The notes under the pieces were generated by a model, which had not been told where the DNA came from, searched no databases, and worked only from the letters and a program-made list of their open reading frames with translations. A stretch of 10,591 nt of DNA from Gracilaria caudata (lineage: Eukaryota > Rhodophyta > Florideophyceae > Gracilariales > Gracilariaceae): positions 1 to 10,591 of the forward strand of contig JASCIV010000899.1 of the NCBI GenBank assembly GCA_030374735.1, in the 5' to 3' direction. Shown in pieces: positions 9,221 to 10,591 of the stretch; positions within the stretch are counted from its first letter, which is position 1; each line of letters opens with the position of its first letter. Both the position numbers and the translations under genes were made by a program.

Positions 9221-9280
9221 TATCAAGAAATATCAGTTGAGCATCATGATGATGCTCAACTGATATTTCTTGATATTGGG
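9216..9280. repeat. Perfect 65-bp palindrome with 1-base centre
   Basis: The 32 bases from 9216 (starting CCCAATATCAAGAAATATCA) are the exact reverse complement of the 32 bases ending at 9280, around a single central base G9248. There is no mismatch and essentially no loop. Similarity stops sharply at both edges (T9215 and C9281). It lies about 65 bp before the GC-rich GST-like remnant. It lacks flanking duplications I can recognise, so it is not called a transposon. It could be a fold-back mutation, a small-RNA hairpin source, or an assembly fold-back. Confidence 0.9.
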
Positions 9281-9344
9281 CTACAATCAGGCTCGAATCA
9301 CAATTGAGCGGTTTATGCCCCATTCCTTTGAGAGCACGCAGCGT

Positions 9345-9954
9345 TCACAACTTGAGCGGAACCGAAGACCAATCAATCTTGCCGCGATAAAACTGCTCGT
9401 CCATGCGATGGAAAAACGCCTGCAATCGACTTAACCCACTGGCGTTACGCAGACAGTCGGGATAGCCGCCTTTCAATTCCGCAGAGATCTCCGGAATGGG
9501 GTGCAACAGTCCCTTGAGCGCCGCAAACACACCAAAGTCCGCGGCGGTGGGACCGGCGGTGCCGAAAAAGTACAGCTGCAGCTCATTTTCAAAGCACGCG
9601 TCCAACTTGCGCAGCGACGCGAACAACGCGGTCTTCGCGGCGGCGTCGCTCGCATTGGTATCGGCGCCTAACAACGGCGCGACGCGTCGACGCAGCGCGC
9701 TTGCACCCGCTCTGGCGGCCACGCTGGGCACAAACGGCAACACGGTGACCAGCGCTTTGGGCATCGCGCGCGTAATGAACGGTGTGGTGACATGCTGAAT
9801 GCCGTGGTGAGAGATTCCGCCAAAGTACAGCATGGACAGATTGTCGGCAGACGGATCTCCAACGGAGGCCAACAACCAATGCGTCGTGCGCGAACTGCTC
9901 GAGCTCCGCGACGGACGACAAGTATTTGGCGGGGCCGGCCGACTCTTCCGGGTA
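9345..9954 (-). pseudogene. GST-like (C-terminal domain) gene remnant, GC-rich, frameshifted
   Basis: Reading leftward, one phase (9954 to about 9881) gives PEESAGPAKYLSSVAELEQF. Another (about 9872 to the stop at 9345-9347) gives LLASVGDPSADNLSMLYFGG and ends KIDWSSVPLKL. The best motif is YFFGTAGPTAADFGVFAALK, the classic GST C-terminal-domain pattern (FLFG..PT.ADF.VF), followed by LSRLQAFFHRMDEQF, like the final helix. GSTs conjugate glutathione or act as related thiol-fold proteins; the exact class is unclear. One small indel between 9880 and 9872 would join the two phases. TAG, TAG and TGA precede the first phase, no in-frame ATG starts it, and no thioredoxin-fold half was seen. Composition is unlike the surroundings: 45 of 60 bases are G/C at 9661-9720. 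An intron-containing live gene cannot be excluded. Confidence 0.6.
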
Positions 9955-10144
9955 TCACTATTTCTAGCCACCAGGACTCTTCGAGGCATAAGTTGTCTCC
10001 GTCCGGTCTGCAAAGTCACTTACAAATTTAAGTTGACGAAGTCATTCGGCTACCGTAACAAAACACTGCGGATTGCAGCTCATGACACTGCCTTGACCAT
10101 CTCTGCTCATGGTAGAGTGAGAACACGTTTGCCTCCTTGTGACA

Positions 10145-10450
10145 ATGACGTTTCTTCCTCTTCTCGCTACCCCATTTCAAGAAAAGAAAAAAGTGCGCTC
10201 CGTTGCCGATTCAAGTATCGCGTCGGATACGACGTCAGCTCAACGGCTCTCACGATTATCTGCTAAGAAGCGAAAACTATTGCTTGTTCTTTTCCTGCTC
10301 ATTCTTGTTCTTCGTTCCACTATATTCATGCTTTTGCATTTTCTCATTCGCTCCAGAAGCACGTTCGATGACGTCTTTGATATGCATCTCGTTGAGATTG
10401 AAGACGAAGAGTATCTTGATCGTCTTCGCAATTCACTGAACCGAACATGA
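10145..10450 (+). CDS. Probable type II membrane protein, N-terminal anchor region (101 aa)
   Basis: The first ATG after the in-frame stop at 10118-10120 is at 10145. The peptide has a polar, basic N-terminal tail (residues 1-44, with EKKKVR and AKKRK just before the membrane), a hydrophobic segment at about 45-68 (LLLVLFLLILVL, then R57, then FMLLHFLI), and an acidic stretch (FDDVFD, VEIEDEEY) ending NRT. Positive residues on the N-terminal side suggest a cytosolic N-terminus and luminal C-terminus, the layout of Golgi enzymes. The TGA at 10448-10450 overlaps the ATG of the next frame, whose peptide also looks coding, so this is probably only the first part of a longer protein joined by an intron or broken by a frameshift. 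No enzyme family is recognised. Confidence 0.5.
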   Translation: MTFLPLLATPFQEKKKVRSVADSSIASDTTSAQRLSRLSAKKRKLLLVLFLLILVLRSTIFMLLHFLIRSRSTFDDVFDMHLVEIEDEEYLDRLRNSLNRT

Positions 10451-10591
10451 CTTCTGATCCACTACGTGACTACAACAAGACAGACGTACGGATAGGGCGT
10501 GTTCAATGGGATTATGTCCACGGCGAGTACGTCAGAAATCCGAATCCCCCCAAATTGACCAAGTATAAGACTAGGTTATTTCGCGAGCTTT
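10447..10591 (+). CDS. Downstream coding stretch, probably luminal part of the same protein, 3'-partial
   Basis: From ATG 10447 to the window edge one phase stays open for 48 codons: DPLRDYNKTDVRIGRVQWDY, then VHGEYVRNPNPPKLTKYKTR and LFREL. The mix of aromatic, charged and Pro/Asn residues and the Asn-Lys-Thr sequon look like a folded secretory-pathway domain. It lies in phase 1 while the membrane-anchor frame lies in phase 2. A GTTGAG donor at 10391 with an AG acceptor at 10479 would join them in frame (HL-TDVRIG), but the donor is weak. A 1-base sequence error is an alternative. A separate overlapping gene is unlikely in a eukaryote. Product unknown. Confidence 0.45.
   Translation, partial: MTSDPLRDYNKTDVRIGRVQWDYVHGEYVRNPNPPKLTKYKTRLFREL

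Noticed and set aside
8946..9307. Two overlapping frames of 105 and 73 codons
   Set aside because: They overlap in different phases, show no recognised motif and pass through the perfect palindrome, which would force mirror-image coding.
9496..9798. Long plus-strand frame opposite the GST-like remnant
   Set aside because: It is the antisense shadow of a GC-rich coding strand; the GST motifs are on the minus strand.
10203..10439. Hydrophobic 78-codon frame overlapping the membrane protein
   Set aside because: It is the same T-rich membrane-segment DNA read in another phase; the 10145 frame has a better start and a balanced polar tail.
1..10591. CRISPR array, operon or tRNA genes
   Set aside because: No regularly spaced direct repeats, no tight co-directional gene clusters and no tRNA T-loop signatures with matching arms were seen.

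Overview
This looks like nuclear DNA of a eukaryote. One gene carries a probable spliceosomal intron, the recognisable proteins are eukaryotic (a HEATR6/DUF4042-type HEAT-repeat protein and a mitochondrial AIF-like oxidoreductase), spacers are long and AT-rich, and two non-autonomous DNA transposons have clear ends and target-site duplications. There are no bacterial operons, Shine-Dalgarno sites or CRISPR arrays. The lineage cannot be fixed from the sequence. An alga or other protist is a reasonable guess, with low confidence.

Layout. Positions 1-2194 (+) hold the 3' part of a HEATR6-like gene in two exons, split at a probable 96-bp intron (670-765). Positions 2195-4274 are AT-rich spacer with no supportable gene. 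Positions 4275-4551 are a complete PIF/Harbinger-type MITE with a TAA target duplication. A 29-bp palindrome made of the same internal motif lies just outside it (4581-4609). Positions about 4803-5875 (+) are a decayed AIF-like FAD/NAD oxidoreductase, with two compensating 1-base frameshifts, a 19-bp microduplication, in-frame stops and a degraded FAD-binding glycine motif. Positions 5876-7346 are non-coding.

Positions 7347-7445 hold a related lone transposon end. Positions 7642-8383 are a complete 742-bp non-autonomous hAT-type element with a perfect 8-bp target duplication. Positions 8392-9344 are spacer ending in a perfect 65-bp palindrome (9216-9280). Positions 9345-9954 (-) are a GC-rich, frameshifted remnant of a glutathione S-transferase-like gene. 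Positions 10145-10591 (+) are the start of a probable type II membrane protein, whose anchor and downstream luminal-type stretch lie in different frames.

The genes do not form a pathway. The window is best read as one intact housekeeping-type gene and the start of another, separated by about 8 kb in which genes have decayed and small DNA transposons have inserted. The most distinctive signal is a set of perfect palindromes with a single-base centre, which suggests fold-back or template-switch mutation, alongside two cleanly delimited MITEs.
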